NCBI GenBank assembly: GCA_944326355.1
Contig: CALVDO010000008.1
Span: 1-64,000, forward strand
Length of the DNA stretch: 64,000 nt
Reading direction: 5' to 3'
DNA from: an uncultured Bacteroidales bacterium
Lineage (GTDB): Bacteria; Bacteroidota; Bacteroidia; Bacteroidales; UBA932
Both the position numbers and the translations under genes were made by a program. Shown piece after piece: positions 45,649-54,407 of this stretch (positions are counted from its first letter, which is position 1; every line of letters starts with the position of its first letter). The notes beneath the pieces were generated by a model. That model did not search any database. It was not told where the DNA came from and was given only the letters and a program-made list of their open reading frames with translations.

Positions 45649-46743
45649 ATGAAGCTGATTATGAGAAATCATCATTCAAGCGCTTTTTGCGGGCTTTTCG
45701 CGGCGGTCTTTACGCTTTTCGCGCCGTCTGCACCCACCGCAGGCGCCCAGTCTCCGGATGCGGATCCGCCGGGTACGCTCACCTATTCCCTTCCTTCGAC
45801 GGTCATTACTATTGAAGTCGAGGCTGTCAGAGAGCAGTTTTTCGCCGGGCCTTACGCCCGATATGCGGAGAAATACCTCGGAATAAGCGTGCCGCAGGAG
45901 GATAGGGTTTCATATTCAATATCGTCCGTCACCATGACGCCACGGGTAGAGGCTGACCAGAGCGCAAGGCATGTTCTTGCCGCTTCCGGCAAGGATGTTG
46001 AGGCCGCCGTGCTCAAGCTCACTTCGCAGGGCCTCGTGTCCGTTGCGGATGCCGAGTTCGGACAGGGGGCCGGATGGCGATTCCCGGCAGTTTCATCCGG
46101 CGACTTCTCATCTCTCGCCGTGACTTCCAATCTCACCGAGGAGTCTGCGGTTCTCTATCGCAAAGCAAAGGGCTCAATGTCTCCCGGGAAAGTGTCGGTG
46201 AGACAGGACATGGTCGTGGAGAAGTCTCTCGAAAAGAGGGCTTCAGAGGCTGCGTCAATGATTTTTGACCTCAGGCAGAAGAGGCTTCAGATAGTTACAG
46301 GAGACACGGACGCCACCTACAGCGGAGAGGCTATGGCCGCAGCCGTAGAGGAACTTACGAGACTAGAGCGGGAATATATGCTCATGTTCACGGGCTATTC
46401 CGAGACCGGCGTGCAGAAGAAGTCGTTTGACGTCATTCCGGACAGGACCCGCCAGACGCAGATGTACGTGGCCTTCCGCATTTCCGACACGGACGGTCTC
46501 CTGCCTCCCGACAATCTCTCGGGAAGGCCTGTCGCCCTTGAAATAGTGCCCCAGGAGATTCCTGCCCCTGAGGTCGATCCGAAGAAGGCAAAGGGCTCCA
46601 GGGCTCTTTCGGTGGTCTACCGCATTCCTGCCGCCTGTACGGTCAGGCTCATTGATGACATGGAAGTGATGATGCAGAGCCGGATGCTCGTCTATCAGCT
46701 CGGCAGGGAAAGTTCTCTTCCTGTCAACGCTTCCGTCAAGTGA
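45649..46743 (+). CDS. DUF4831 exported protein
   Basis: A signal peptide (FCGLFAAVFTLFAPSAPTAGA) precedes the DUF4831 pattern: TYSLPSTVITIEVEAVREQFFAGPYARYAEKYLGI, RASEAASMIFDLRQKRLQIVTGD and LERIEREYMLMFTGYS-like text near residue 245. The function is unknown; the family is a periplasmic or surface protein of Bacteroidales. A -7 box TATCTTTG (45628-45635) lies immediately upstream. The pepD gene follows after 31 bases and may be co-transcribed. Confidence 0.85.
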   Translation: MKLIMRNHHSSAFCGLFAAVFTLFAPSAPTAGAQSPDADPPGTLTYSLPSTVITIEVEAVREQFFAGPYARYAEKYLGISVPQEDRVSYSISSVTMTPRVEADQSARHVLAASGKDVEAAVLKLTSQGLVSVADAEFGQGAGWRFPAVSSGDFSSLAVTSNLTEESAVLYRKAKGSMSPGKVSVRQDMVVEKSLEKRASEAASMIFDLRQKRLQIVTGDTDATYSGEAMAAAVEELTRLEREYMLMFTGYSETGVQKKSFDVIPDRTRQTQMYVAFRISDTDGLLPPDNLSGRPVALEIVPQEIPAPEVDPKKAKGSRALSVVYRIPAACTVRLIDDMEVMMQSRMLVYQLGRESSLPVNASVK

Positions 46744-46774
46744 GTGCTCGTTTTTTGAATAATATTATATTGCT

Positions 46775-48232
46775 ATGACAATCAAAGATTTGGAGCCTTC
46801 AATAGTCTGGAGGAATTTTTACACTCTCACCCGTATTCCACGCCCGTCCAAGAAGGAGAGGCAGGCCGTGGACTATCTTTATGAATTCGGCCGTTCGCTC
46901 GGTCTGGAGACGATCCGTGACGAGGTCGGGAACATCATCATCCGCAAGCCCGCGACCCCGGGTATGGAGAACCGCAGAGGCGTGATTCTTCAGGGACATA
47001 TAGATATGGTGCCTCAGAAGAATGCGGACAAGGAGCATGATTTCGAGAAAGATCCGATAACAGCTCTCACAGACGGGGAATGGGTGCGTGCTGACGGTAC
47101 CACTCTCGGTGCGGACAACGGGCTGGGAGTAGCCGTGGCGCTCTCGGTGCTCGAGTCGAAGGATCTGAGGCACGGACCTGTCGAGGTGCTGGTGACCGTA
47201 GATGAGGAGACGGGAATGACAGGAGCCAACGCCCTGAAGCCCGGCCTTCTGAAGGGTGACATTCTCATCAATCTGGATTCCGAGACGGAGGGCGAGCTAT
47301 ATGTGGGATGTGCGGGAGGACTTGATGCGACCGCATCGCTGCGGTATTCCGCCGTTCCGGCTCCTGAGGGGTACGGCACTTTCAGAATCGCTGCAAAGGG
47401 AATGAAGGGAGGCCATTCCGGAATGGACATAATACTCTGCAGAGCGAACGCCAACAAGGTGATGACGCGCGTTCTCCTGCCTCTGATGCGCGACCATGGG
47501 GTGAAGCTCGTGTCGATGGAGGGCGGCAATATGCGCAATGCCATCCCTCGCGAGGCCTTTGCTGACGTTCTCGTTCCTGAGTCTGCGACAGCTGCCGTTG
47601 AGGGCATCGTGGCGGGAATGTGCCGCGAAATTAAGAAGGAGTATGCCGCCACCGATCCGGATCTGTCAGTGACGATGGAGAAGCTTCCGGCCGGGGCTGC
47701 GGAACATATAGAGGACAAGGCGGCCCTGGCCATGCTCATGGCCGTGAATGCCTGCCCGAACGGCGTATGGAGAATGAGCGACGCCGTACCGGGGCTTGTC
47801 GAGACTTCGAACAATGTGGCCATCGTATCGTCTGAAGGCGGCGAATTCAAGGTGAAGACTCTCATGAGAAGCTCCGTGGACTCTGAGAAGGAGGCTCTTG
47901 CCGAGGAGTTCCGCTCTGTCTTCACCCTCGCCGGCGCCGTGACGTCTTTTGCGGGAGGCTATTCAGGATGGGCTCCGAACAAGGATTCCGTGATCCTGCG
48001 CACCATGAAAAAGGTCTACGAGTCGCTTTATGGCGTTGAGCCGGCCGTGATGGCCATTCATGCAGGCCTCGAGTGCGGTATTCTCGGCGGCACTTATCCT
48101 AACTGGGACATGGTCTCATGCGGCCCGACAATCCTCAGTCCGCATTCTCCGGATGAGAGGGTGAACGTCGCCTCAGTTGCCAAATGGTGGAACTTCATGG
48201 TGAAGGTCCTTGAGGAGATTCCGCAGGCATAG
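46775..48232 (+). CDS. pepD: Aminoacyl-histidine dipeptidase (PepD, M20)
   Basis: M20 metallopeptidase of 485 residues: ILQGHIDMVPQKN (metal His/Asp), GADNGLGVAVALSV, TVDEETGMTGANAL (catalytic and metal Glu), NLDSETEG, and a C-terminal metal His in CGPTILSPHSPDERVN. It splits dipeptides such as carnosine in the cytosol. The lid domain includes GGHSGMDI. It goes well with the nearby peptide importer. Confidence 0.95.
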   Translation: MTIKDLEPSIVWRNFYTLTRIPRPSKKERQAVDYLYEFGRSLGLETIRDEVGNIIIRKPATPGMENRRGVILQGHIDMVPQKNADKEHDFEKDPITALTDGEWVRADGTTLGADNGLGVAVALSVLESKDLRHGPVEVLVTVDEETGMTGANALKPGLLKGDILINLDSETEGELYVGCAGGLDATASLRYSAVPAPEGYGTFRIAAKGMKGGHSGMDIILCRANANKVMTRVLLPLMRDHGVKLVSMEGGNMRNAIPREAFADVLVPESATAAVEGIVAGMCREIKKEYAATDPDLSVTMEKLPAGAAEHIEDKAALAMLMAVNACPNGVWRMSDAVPGLVETSNNVAIVSSEGGEFKVKTLMRSSVDSEKEALAEEFRSVFTLAGAVTSFAGGYSGWAPNKDSVILRTMKKVYESLYGVEPAVMAIHAGLECGILGGTYPNWDMVSCGPTILSPHSPDERVNVASVAKWWNFMVKVLEEIPQA

Positions 48233-48264
48233 GGATACATTATTAATAGGGAGAAATCAGAAAA

Positions 48265-48309
48265 CGAGAGGACTCGCCCGAACATCGGGCCGTCCTCTCG
48301 TCCTTTTTT
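48265..48309 (+). terminator. Terminator of pepD
   Basis: CGAGAGGAC (48265-48273) pairs with GTCCTCTCG (48292-48300), with an internal GCCCGA/TCGGGC extension of the stem, then TCCTTTTTT. Confidence 0.85.
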
Positions 48310-48354
48310 GCTATGATTCTTGCCGGGCTATGACTCTTTTCTGCCCATGATGGC

Positions 48355-50586
48355 TTACTCCGTCACAGTCTGAATTTTACCCCATTCTTCGCCGACGGTT
48401 TCAGCGAAGCCCTGACCGGCGAAATACTCGTCCTGAGAATCGGTCGCGGCAGCCTTGTACGCATACCAAACCGGCTTGGCCTCTCCATGCCAGGTCTCAT
48501 CGTTGTACTTCCTCAGACCGAGCTTGGCGCCTTCGTCCGGATGGTCATACCAGTTGTGCCACTGGAGGCCTTCGATTCCGTCGAGTGCCTCGATCTTGAG
48601 CCAGCTGTATGCAAATCCTGCAGCCTGCTCGTAGAGGGTCTCGTCATCGTACGCGGCGGTGCTGATTCCGGAGCCGACTCCTGCTTCGGACAGCCAGACT
48701 CTGCGCTTTTCTGTGCCTCTGTACATGTTTTCAGGCTTTGATGTCCATGCGTCGAGCACTTCGAGGTTTCTCATCGACACGTTGGCCGTCTGCATCGAGA
48801 ATGATACCGCAGGATCCTCCCAGACTCTCGGGTTGGCTATCTCGGTAGAGTAGCTGTGGTAGGCCGGAGCCCAGAAGAAGTCTCCCTCGGCGGCGCTAAA
48901 GCCGTTCATGAGGTCGAGCAGGTCTGTGACGCTGTACCATCCGCCTCCGGCCGGCTCGGTCCATCCGTGGGCGAGGGAAATGAAGGCCTCGGCGTTGGCG
49001 TCATACTGATGAACGATGTTGTACACGAGTCTCATGGACTTGAGGTAGGTGTCCATGTATGTTGCAGACGGCACGTCCGGACCCATGTTGGTCCAGTGGA
49101 CTCCGCCGTCCACCTCGTTGTGGATGATCCAGTGCGAGATGCGCATGTCGGCCTTTGAATACCTTTCCGCGAGGAATGACACCATTGCCGCGTACGCGTG
49201 TACGGACTCCGGAGTGGTCATGTCCGGCATGGTGTACAGTGTGCCGGAATAGTCCGGATGCTGGAGAAGCTGTCCGAGCTCAGGATCGGCGCTCTGGGCC
49301 GCGTTCTGGATCAGCAGGATGGCCGCCACTGACATGCCGTGGTCTGCGGCGATCTGCAGCGGCGCGTCGATCTCGGCCTTCAGCCTTTCCTCATTGAACC
49401 AGTAGGTCTTTCCGAGATATTCATACGCGAGGTCGCATCCGCCGCCCTGAGACATCCTCATGTAGGCCATAGGCATGATGTTGATCGTGCCGCTCCCCAG
49501 ATCGAGGTCGGTCACTTCGGCCTCGAGGTTGCCTGGAACGATGCCTCCGAGCCCCTTCTTGTTCTTGAGTGTGATTCTGTCCAGCCCCGGACCTTTGTCG
49601 CAGATCTTGTCCGGATCGGCGTATTTAGCCCAGGAGACGAGTTCGTCGGAGGTCTCTCCGCTCTTATAGATCGCCCATTTTGACAGAAGTCTGTCATACT
49701 GGACTCCCTGGTGTGCGGCGATTCTCTCCGTATTGACGGCAAATGTTGCCGATGAAATCTCATGCCTGTATTCCTCAGGCACTTTCGTCATCGAGAATAT
49801 GTCCTCGAACACCGGTATCTCGGCAAGGAAGAAGCTGCCTTCGCCTGAGCAGGTCCCGTTGACTGTCACCATGTCCGCTCCGACTTCGACAGAGGTCACA
49901 GCTGAGGAAAATTCCTTGCCGAGGTAGTCTCTGATGGCCTTTGCGTATTCTTCCTTGTCGGCCGCAGCTCCGTTCTCCGCATCCTCTTCGGCCTGCTCGG
50001 AGGCAGTCATCGGTCTCATGTGCGGCATCCGGAGTCTGATCACCGAGCCTTCAGTCACAATTTCTCCGAGGTCGAAGCGGAGGTAGTCTCCGGCATAGCC
50101 CCAGTCGAACTCCTTGATCGAGGCTTTCATCCTGACCGCGAACTTCGTCCATTCATTCGTGGCGTCCGCGCCCTTGCCTGACATGGCATGGGAGCCGTTT
50201 ACCCCGTCTTCAGCGTCGGCGAAGAAGAATTCTGTCTTGTCGATCGGATTTTCTGCCATGTATTCAACTGCGAATACGGTGTTTTCCGCCGGCAGATCAT
50301 TTTCGAACGGCAGCATATAGATGTACGGGTCCGATGTCGGGAGCACTATGGTGTAGCTGCCGTCGTCTTCCTGTGTAAGTTCCTTTACGTGCGTGTTCTT
50401 TTCGAGGTTCACTTCCATCCAAGTGAATTTCGAGCTGTCTGCCTCTTCCACAGGCGGATTCTGTCCTCCTCCCTGGGAGTTGTTCTGCCCGTTGTCGACC
50501 TCTTCGCAGGCCAGAGGCAGAAAAAGAGCCGCGGCAATGGCCGTCATGGCTCCGAGTCCTGTCACTGATGATCTTTTCATCTTCAA
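48355..50586 (-). CDS. DUF5722-like glycoside hydrolase lipoprotein (long copy)
   Basis: An SPII signal (MTAIAAALFLPLAC) starts a 743-residue protein. Residues ~55-190 form a beta-sandwich absent from the paralogue (WMEVNLEKNTHVKELTQEDDG), perhaps a carbohydrate-binding module. The remainder matches DUF5722: INIMPMAYMRMSQGGG, then a TIM barrel with WIIHNEVDGG (E491, candidate acid/base) and RVWLSEAGVGSG (E634, candidate nucleophile). This is the arrangement of GH-A clan retaining glycosidases. The substrate is unknown. It lies 22 bases downstream of its shorter paralogue in one operon. Confidence 0.7.
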   Translation of the reverse strand: MKMKRSSVTGLGAMTAIAAALFLPLACEEVDNGQNNSQGGGQNPPVEEADSSKFTWMEVNLEKNTHVKELTQEDDGSYTIVLPTSDPYIYMLPFENDLPAENTVFAVEYMAENPIDKTEFFFADAEDGVNGSHAMSGKGADATNEWTKFAVRMKASIKEFDWGYAGDYLRFDLGEIVTEGSVIRLRMPHMRPMTASEQAEEDAENGAAADKEEYAKAIRDYLGKEFSSAVTSVEVGADMVTVNGTCSGEGSFFLAEIPVFEDIFSMTKVPEEYRHEISSATFAVNTERIAAHQGVQYDRLLSKWAIYKSGETSDELVSWAKYADPDKICDKGPGLDRITLKNKKGLGGIVPGNLEAEVTDLDLGSGTINIMPMAYMRMSQGGGCDLAYEYLGKTYWFNEERLKAEIDAPLQIAADHGMSVAAILLIQNAAQSADPELGQLLQHPDYSGTLYTMPDMTTPESVHAYAAMVSFLAERYSKADMRISHWIIHNEVDGGVHWTNMGPDVPSATYMDTYLKSMRLVYNIVHQYDANAEAFISLAHGWTEPAGGGWYSVTDLLDLMNGFSAAEGDFFWAPAYHSYSTEIANPRVWEDPAVSFSMQTANVSMRNLEVLDAWTSKPENMYRGTEKRRVWLSEAGVGSGISTAAYDDETLYEQAAGFAYSWLKIEALDGIEGLQWHNWYDHPDEGAKLGLRKYNDETWHGEAKPVWYAYKAAATDSQDEYFAGQGFAETVGEEWGKIQTVTE

Positions 50587-50608
50587 ATCCTTTTTTATCT
50601 TGTCGTCA

Positions 50609-52351
50609 TTAGTGTATTTCGTCGTACATTATCTCGTCCCAGCTGTCTATGCCGATGATGCTCAAGCTGCTTTCGAAGGCCTTGTCCTCGTCCTCCGTCC
50701 CGGCCGCCCTGTATATGTGCCATGCAGGCTTGGCCTCTCCGTGATATTCTTCGTCATTGTATTTGCGCAGGCCGAGTCTGGCGTCTGCGCCGTCTCCCGC
50801 ATTGTCAAACCAGTTGTGCCACTGCAGACCGTCTATGCCGTCGAGAGCGGCAATCTTTTTCCATGCCAGCGCCGTCCCTGCGGCCTGTTCGGCGAGGTCG
50901 GCGTCAGAGTATGACCTCGAGTTGACCCCCGCCTCGGACAGCCACACTGAGCGCTTCTCTGTTCCCCGGTACATGTGCTCCGGCATCTTGACCCATTTGT
51001 CCAGGACTTCGAGGTTGAGGAAGGACACGCATCCGGCGTCCATCGACGGAGTCGCGTACCGGTCTTCCCACACTCTCGGGTTGAGCAGGTCCCACGGATA
51101 GCTGTGGCAGGCGAGAGCCCACCTGTAGTCTCCTTCGTTTCTGCCCATCGTGCTGATGATTTCCATCATGCTCTTGGCCGGGTAGTCCAGTGCGGGTCTC
51201 GTCCATGAGTGGGTGAATGAGGCGAAGGTCTCGGCGTTGGGGTCGTGTTGGCGGACGATGTTGTTCACAAGTCTCATCACCTTTATATAATAATCGGTGT
51301 ATACGTACATCGGCCTGTAGCCCATGTTCGCCCATGACGTGCCTCCGTCTACTTCGTTGAGCACTATCCATTGAGCGATTCTTCCGTATTTCCCGTCTTC
51401 ACGGGTGTACCTTTTCACGAGGAAGTCAGTAATGGCTGCAAAGCAGTTCACTGACTCGATGTCGGTCATGTTCGGCATTATGAGAGTGCCCCCGTTGCAG
51501 TGCGGATCCGTGAGCAGGGCGGCAAGCTCCCTGTCCATCGCCGTAGATGCCGGCTGAACGAGCAGGATGCCGGCCACCGCCATGCCCCTTGCCCCGGCCT
51601 CGAGCAGCACCTTGTCGAGATTTTCCGTTATGAAGTTCTCGTCGAAATAGTATTTCCTGCCGCCGAACTCATGTTCTGTCCTGCCCGCTCCGGGGCTCAG
51701 ATATGAGAACTGGGTGACGAAGAGGTTGAGGGTCGCGCTGCCGAGGTCGAGCTCGTCGAAGTCGGAGAGAAATCCGTTGCGGTGGATACCGCCCATCCCC
51801 TTCTTGTTCTTCAGCGGCACTGTGGCGGGAGAGGAGAGCAGCGGCACCTCGTCCGCGTATCTTGCGAACGAGGCGAGGGAGAGCCCCTCTCCCGTGTCTT
51901 CGAATATCGCCCACCTCGAGAAGATCCTGTCGTAAGTGAAGCCTCCGGCCACGGTGCTCCGCTCCACCTCTATGGTGAAGTCGTCGGTATCCGGCCTGAG
52001 TTCTGAAAAAGGCGTCTCCATTTCGAGCAGATCCATGAACGGAGGGATCTCCGCCACGATGAAGTCTCCTTTCCCGGCGTATCTGCCGCTGATGGTCACC
52101 TTGTCGTCAGTCACCGTAACTCTTGTTATCTCGGAACTGAAGGAGGCCTCCACATATTCCTTGATCCTGGTGTCCATGTCGATGTCGTCCTCCGTATATG
52201 GAGGGGTGCTTCCTCCTGGCGTCTTCTCGCAGGAAGTGAGCGCCACGGCTGCCGCGAAGAGCGCCGTAAGCGCGGATTTTGCTGCCGTTCCGCGCGACAT
52301 TTTCGTGAATGCTTCTGTAAGTCCGTTCATTGTATCTGTAGGTCTGATCAT
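50609..52351 (-). CDS. DUF5722-like glycoside hydrolase lipoprotein (short copy)
   Basis: The same barrel as its neighbour but without the extra N-terminal sandwich: WIVLNEVDGG (E333) and SVWLSEAGVNSR (E473) carry the two candidate catalytic acids. The likely start is the Met at 52300 (MSRGTAAKSALTALFAAAVA, lipobox LTSC) rather than 52351. The two proteins share long stretches such as LEVLD.W...PE.MYRGTEKR and GLQWHNW. They may be an exo/endo pair or have different localisation; neither has a nearby SusCD pair. Confidence 0.7.
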   Translation of the reverse strand: MIRPTDTMNGLTEAFTKMSRGTAAKSALTALFAAAVALTSCEKTPGGSTPPYTEDDIDMDTRIKEYVEASFSSEITRVTVTDDKVTISGRYAGKGDFIVAEIPPFMDLLEMETPFSELRPDTDDFTIEVERSTVAGGFTYDRIFSRWAIFEDTGEGLSLASFARYADEVPLLSSPATVPLKNKKGMGGIHRNGFLSDFDELDLGSATLNLFVTQFSYLSPGAGRTEHEFGGRKYYFDENFITENLDKVLLEAGARGMAVAGILLVQPASTAMDRELAALLTDPHCNGGTLIMPNMTDIESVNCFAAITDFLVKRYTREDGKYGRIAQWIVLNEVDGGTSWANMGYRPMYVYTDYYIKVMRLVNNIVRQHDPNAETFASFTHSWTRPALDYPAKSMMEIISTMGRNEGDYRWALACHSYPWDLLNPRVWEDRYATPSMDAGCVSFLNLEVLDKWVKMPEHMYRGTEKRSVWLSEAGVNSRSYSDADLAEQAAGTALAWKKIAALDGIDGLQWHNWFDNAGDGADARLGLRKYNDEEYHGEAKPAWHIYRAAGTEDEDKAFESSLSIIGIDSWDEIMYDEIH

Positions 52352-52542
52352 GACGTGTGTCTTTCAGATTTCATAAATCCTGATCTGCCGGTAATCTTGC
52401 ACGCGAAGTCCCGAATCAGGAAATTTTTTGGAAAAATCGGACAGATAGGATGCAATGCGCGGCAAAATCGCTGCATCGCTCCAGCGGTCCGGCCTCATTT
52501 CGAGGTTCTGATGCAGGTATGGTGACGGTATGGAAGATGTCT
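52352..52542. other. Intergenic region upstream of rpsF
   Basis: About 190 bases without a gene between the divergent DUF5722-like gene and the rpsF promoter. I see no terminator or repeat here. Confidence 0.4.
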
Positions 52543-52642
52543 CTTGTTTTTTAGAAATTTAATTCGTATCTTTGCAGCCCATTTGCGGGCTACCTTGTCT
52601 GCGATTGGGCTTGAGTATTTAGTAACAATAAATTACAGCAAA
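52543..52642 (+). promoter_or_regulatory. Promoter and leader of rpsF-rpsR-rplI
   Basis: TTG (52544-52546), 20 bases and TATCTTTG (52567-52574) form a good promoter. The ~68-nt leader has alternative hairpins: AGCCC/GGGCT and AGCCCA/TGGGCT around GCGGGCTACC. In other bacteria the S6:S18 pair binds an rpsF leader to repress the operon; whether this leader is of that type is uncertain. Confidence 0.5.
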
Positions 52643-52990
52643 ATGATCAAACAGTACGAGACCGTTTTCATTGCAACTCCCGTTTTGTCTGACGCACAGA
52701 TGAAGGAAGCGGTTGCCAAGTACACGGATTTCATCAGAGAAAATGGCGGTGAGATCGTGTATGAAGAGGATTGGGGGCTGAAGCAGCTTGCGTACCCTAT
52801 CCAGAAAAAGACGTCAGGATTCTATTATCTTATCGAGTTCAGGGCTGACACTCAGCTTATCGACAAGCTCGAGACCCAGTATCGCAGGGATGAGAGGATC
52901 ATCAGGTTCCTCACTTTCGCGATGGATAAGCATGCCGTCGCATACGCAGAGAAGAGAAGAGCTAACAAACAGGCTAAAAAGGAGGAGTAG
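52643..52990 (+). CDS. rpsF: 30S ribosomal protein S6
   Basis: Starts [20 protein letters not shown] and includes [32 protein letters not shown], then [19 protein letters not shown]6 binds the 30S platform with S18. The chosen ATG (52643) gives 115 residues; the upstream 52544 codon lies before the promoter's -7 box and is not plausible. First gene of the S6-S18-L9 operon. Confidence 0.98.
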   Translation: MIKQYETVFIATPVLSDAQMKEAVAKYTDFIRENGGEIVYEEDWGLKQLAYPIQKKTSGFYYLIEFRADTQLIDKLETQYRRDERIIRFLTFAMDKHAVAYAEKRRANKQAKKEE

Positions 52991-52992
52991 TC

Positions 52993-53259
52993 ATGGCACA
53001 GAATACAGAAATACGTTATCTCAACCCTCCTACAGTAGAGGTGAGAAAGAAGAAATACTGCCGCTTCAAGAAGGCGGGGATCAAATATGTTGATTATAAG
53101 GACGCCGAGTTCCTCAAGAAATTCCTGAACGAGCAGGGAAAGATCCTTCCTCGCCGTCTCACCGGAACTTCTCTCAAATTCCAGAGAAAAGTGGCTCAGG
53201 CAGTGAAGAGAGCAAGACATCTTGCGCTTCTCCCGTATGTAACCGATCTTTTGAAATAG
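52993..53259 (+). CDS. rpsR: 30S ribosomal protein S18
   Basis: Contains [18 protein letters not shown] and [29 protein letters not shown], the S18 signature. 88 residues. It starts 2 bases after the S6 stop. Confidence 0.98.
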   Translation: MAQNTEIRYLNPPTVEVRKKKYCRFKKAGIKYVDYKDAEFLKKFLNEQGKILPRRLTGTSLKFQRKVAQAVKRARHLALLPYVTDLLK

Positions 53260-53270
53260 GAGGACAGCAC

Positions 53271-53717
53271 ATGGAGATCATACTTAAGAAGGACGTCGCA
53301 AAGCTCGGCAATGCAGACGATATCGTGACCGTAAAGTCGGGCTACGCGCTCAACTACCTCATTCCTCAGGGTTTTGCCATTCTGGCCACTGAGTCGGCAA
53401 AGAAGCAGCATGCAGAGACTATCCGTCAGCGTGCCCACAAGGAGGCGAAACTTCGTGCTGACGCCGAGGCTCTTGCGGCAAAGCTTGCGGAGACGCTCGT
53501 AAAAGTTGCCGCAAAGGTGAGCGAGACCGGCAAGATCTATGGATCTGTGACTACCGCACAGCTTTCAGAAGCTCTCGCCGCAGCCGGAGTTGAGGTTGAC
53601 AGGAGGGACATAACTATCGTTTCCGAGTCAGTGAAGGAAGTCGGAACTTATGAGGCTTCCGTGAAGTGCTACAAGGATATCAAGGGAGTGTTCAAGTTTG
53701 AGGTTGTTGCCGAGTAG
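53271..53717 (+). CDS. rplI: 50S ribosomal protein L9
   Basis: Begins MEIILKKDVAKLGNADDIVTVKSGYALNYLIPQGFA, the L9 signature, and has the long helix with the C-terminal domain ending FKFEVVAE. It binds 23S rRNA near the L1 stalk. 148 residues, last gene of the S6-S18-L9 operon. Confidence 0.98.
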   Translation: MEIILKKDVAKLGNADDIVTVKSGYALNYLIPQGFAILATESAKKQHAETIRQRAHKEAKLRADAEALAAKLAETLVKVAAKVSETGKIYGSVTTAQLSEALAAAGVEVDRRDITIVSESVKEVGTYEASVKCYKDIKGVFKFEVVAE

Positions 53718-53780
53718 CGATTCCCGCGCGAGGGCTGACTTCAGATTGTCCGGGTGAATCTGCCCGGGAGACTATAAAAA

Positions 53781-53812
53781 GAGAGACGACCGCGGCCGTC
53801 TCTCTTTTTTTT
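53781..53812 (+). terminator. Terminator of the S6-S18-L9 operon
   Basis: GAGAGACGACCGCGGCCGTCTCTC (split as arms 53781-53790 and 53795-53804), nearly palindromic, followed by eight T. Confidence 0.9.
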
Positions 53813-53823
53813 GAGGTAAGGAC

Positions 53824-54375
53824 TCAATGAGTCACATACCCTTCCGGATGTTTGCCGACGAGATGCATCTCTTCGTAGATCTCCTGAATGCGCTTCATGT
53901 CGGCCTTGGCGTCATCTGTAAGCTCGAACTTCTCTCCGCGTCCCACCCGTCTGGTCTTCCAGTCGAAATATCCGAGATATACGGAGCAGCCCGTCTCTCT
54001 GGCGATGGTGTGGAAGCCGGTCTTCCATCTTTTGACTGCCTTGCGCGTGCCTTCAGGGGCGATGGCAAGATGCAGCACCTTTTGTGAGTTCATCGCGTGT
54101 ATTACGCTCAGGACGAGGGCTGTGGCGTTCTTCCTGTCGACCGGTATGGCTCCCAGTCCCTTGAGGATCGGCCCGAGGGGCCACCAGAAGAATTCCTTGG
54201 CAATCATCACGTGCGCCTTTCCTCCCACCGAAGTATAATAGAGGTAGGAGACGACGAAGTCCCACCCCGAGGTGTGGGGTACTCCGAGTATGACACATTT
54301 GTCCTCCGGCACCGGAGGGTCTACGGCGGTCCAGCCCATCGATCTGAGCAGAAATCCGCAAAATTTTCTCCACAT
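53824..54375 (-). CDS. PlsC-like 1-acyl-glycerol-3-phosphate acyltransferase family protein
   Basis: The 183 residues contain the acyltransferase block I HTSGWD (HxxxxD), block III PEGTRK (about 114-119), the GLGAIPVDR segment, and a membrane-anchoring stretch at the N terminus. It would acylate lysophosphatidate or another glycerolipid at the inner membrane. It is shorter than PlsC proper, as usual for the Bacteroidales paralogues. It is read towards the L9 operon terminator. Confidence 0.85.
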   Translation of the reverse strand: MWRKFCGFLLRSMGWTAVDPPVPEDKCVILGVPHTSGWDFVVSYLYYTSVGGKAHVMIAKEFFWWPLGPILKGLGAIPVDRKNATALVLSVIHAMNSQKVLHLAIAPEGTRKAVKRWKTGFHTIARETGCSVYLGYFDWKTRRVGRGEKFELTDDAKADMKRIQEIYEEMHLVGKHPEGYVTH

Positions 54376-54407
54376 GATCTTTCTTTTTTTCTTTTCTGTG
54401 TCTGATG

